This document shows, piece by piece, positions 35,705 through 36,764 of a stretch of DNA of 36,764 bases. The stretch spans positions 1 through 36,764 of the forward strand of contig JAITVN010000037.1 in NCBI GenBank assembly GCA_031285775.1, read 5' to 3'. The stretch's first letter is position 1, and each line of letters begins with the position of its first letter. The DNA is from Streptococcaceae bacterium (lineage in GTDB: Bacteria; Bacillota; Bacilli; Lactobacillales; Streptococcaceae). The notes beneath the pieces were generated by a model. That model was not told the origin of the DNA. It saw only the letters and a list, made by a program, of their open reading frames with translations, and did no database searches. The translations under genes and the position numbers were made by a program.

Positions 35705-36666
35705 CAAGCGTGAGTATTATCATTCCTTTTAAGGATCAGACAGAAAAGGAGCTATCCCTTGCGTTAGCATCCATCAACGGCCAGATTGGGGTAGATTTTT
35801 CGGAGATTGATGTTCAGCTCGTCAATGATGGGGGAGCAGCTATTGAAGTGAACAAATTCGAAATTTTTTCTAACTTGCGAATTCATTATCATGAGCTGCC
35901 GGAAAATGTAGGCCCAGGTCTCGCACGTCAGTATGGAATAGATCACTCAGAAAGTGATTACCTGATGTTTATCGATGCGGACGATGAGCTGCATTACACT
36001 GGTGCCTTGCTGGATTTCTTCAATGTACTCAAAGAGTCCGCCAGTCACCAGATCATCATCGGCAAATATATTGAGCAGTATCTGGTAGCTGGAAATGAGT
36101 TCCGTTATCAGGTTTACGATTATAACTGGAAAGCGCTTTATGCCAAATGCTTTCAGCGTGATTACCTGAAGCAATTAAACTTGCATTTTCATCCAAAACT
36201 GCGTCTCTTTGAAGACATGTATTTCGTCGGACTGGCTTGTGAGCTAGCAACAGATATTCATTATTTGAATTCTGTGGTTTATTCCTGGCTTTTTAATGCA
36301 AACTCGCTGGTAAGATCTGGCGGCCGTTCTTATGAGCACCAGACACACCTTTGGGTAAAGCAGTGTCAATATCATCTGGAATTCCTGCAGAAAGCAGCAC
36401 CAGAGCGTCTTAACGCAGCCTTTGAAAATTATCTTGTTGATATTTATTTCCGCTCTCGCGCTTATCCACCAGAAGATGAAAAGGCATTTTGGCAGGCACA
36501 TTGTGAACTTATCAAAACATTTTCTCAAATTTGGCAACCCTATAATGTTAGCTTGCAACTTAAAGCTGATAAAATGAGCCAAGAAACCCCCATGTGGAAG
36601 GGAAAATCACCAGAAGCCTTTGAAGTCTTCATGAAAGAGACGGAGCAAAAATTGGAAGAGTCATAA
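35701..36666 (+). CDS. Family 2 glycosyltransferase, paralogue 2
   Basis: Tandem paralogue of the previous gene, 321 residues. It keeps the same blocks: SIIIPFKDQTEKEL, LVNDGGAA, NVGPGLARQYGIDHSE, FIDADDELHYTGALLDFFNVLKES and HPKLRLFEDMYFVGLACE. Similarity is high over the first two thirds and lower in the C-terminal third, which suggests diverged acceptor specificity with conserved donor binding. The ATG overlaps the previous stop, so translation is coupled. The TAA stop directly abuts an IS-like end at 36667, so the natural C-terminus might have been altered, though the length agrees with paralogue 1. Confidence 0.87.
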   Translation: MTSVSIIIPFKDQTEKELSLALASINGQIGVDFSEIDVQLVNDGGAAIEVNKFEIFSNLRIHYHELPENVGPGLARQYGIDHSESDYLMFIDADDELHYTGALLDFFNVLKESASHQIIIGKYIEQYLVAGNEFRYQVYDYNWKALYAKCFQRDYLKQLNLHFHPKLRLFEDMYFVGLACELATDIHYLNSVVYSWLFNANSLVRSGGRSYEHQTHLWVKQCQYHLEFLQKAAPERLNAAFENYLVDIYFRSRAYPPEDEKAFWQAHCELIKTFSQIWQPYNVSLQLKADKMSQETPMWKGKSPEAFEVFMKETEQKLEES

Positions 36667-36764
36667 CCACCCGTCAAACGGGTGGCTTGTACCACGGGTG
36701 TAACCCGTGCATACTCACTGCGCCTTAAGACGCTAGCCTTCACAAAAAGCGTTCAGGCTCATTG
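36667..36764 (-). mobile_element. Probable right end of an IS200/IS605-type element, partial
   Basis: Nested hairpins: ccacccg/cgggtgg (36667-36685), cacgggt/acccgtg (36693-36709), gcg-cctt/aag-acgc (36720-36733) and agcct/aggct (36735-36757). Subterminal hairpins of this kind, with no terminal inverted repeats, fit the right end of IS200/IS605 elements, where the 3' part of tnpB and its guide RNA lie. Read from the minus strand the hairpins would follow a tnpB gene located past the window edge. No transposase is visible, so this is inference from pattern. Confidence 0.45.

Overview
The window looks like chromosomal DNA of a low-to-mid GC lactic acid bacterium of the Streptococcaceae, most likely Lactococcus or a close relative. 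The evidence is the gene set: a mannose PTS followed by a DUF956 (ManO) gene, a ferredoxin gene next to a LysM/SAG1386-type gene and cmk, a maltose cluster with mapA, pgmB, dexB, an alpha-glucosidase and neopullulanases, and a CiaRH two-component pair. The species cannot be fixed from the sequence alone. No rRNA, tRNA, prophage or CRISPR array is visible.

Layout. 1-5.4 kb: a cation-efflux (CDF) gene (-), ffh (+), serS (-) behind a T-box leader, and manO (-). 5.4-8.5 kb: the mannose PTS operon manLMN (-). 8.6-12 kb: ferredoxin (-), a LysM surface protein and cmk (+), a structured 354-bp gap, and an LCP cell-wall ligase (+). 12.1-30.3 kb: one long plus-strand maltose/maltodextrin locus: malE, malF, malG, msmK, two tandem neopullulanases, dexB, a DUF1294 membrane protein, a lipoprotein alpha-amylase, malL, mapA, pgmB and malR. 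30.4-32.4 kb: ciaR and ciaH. 32.5-34.6 kb: a divergent DXS-like enzyme and yidD. 34.7-36.7 kb: two overlapping paralogous family 2 glycosyltransferases. The last 100 bp look like the right end of an IS200/IS605-type element.

How the genes work together. The lipoprotein amylase should cut starch or maltodextrin at the cell surface. MalE/F/G with MsmK import the products. The neopullulanases, DexB and MalL break them down inside the cell. MapA phosphorolyses maltose to glucose and beta-glucose-1-phosphate, PgmB converts the latter to glucose-6-phosphate, and MalR (LacI family) with CcpA-like sites probably controls the locus.

Most unusual signals. (1) Five separate transcription units (the CDF gene, manO, ferredoxin, LCP and glycosyltransferase genes) share one start architecture: an extended -10 box TGN-TANAAT, then exactly six bases, then ATG, with no Shine-Dalgarno sequence. 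This predicts leaderless mRNAs. (2) The serS T-box leader carries about 240 extra bases, made of a structured repeat and a 50-bp tandem duplication that includes the ribosome binding site. The structured repeat has a relative between msmK and the first neopullulanase gene. (3) The intergenic DNA is rich in short tandem duplications. (4) The DXS-like protein has lost both arginines expected to bind the substrate phosphate.
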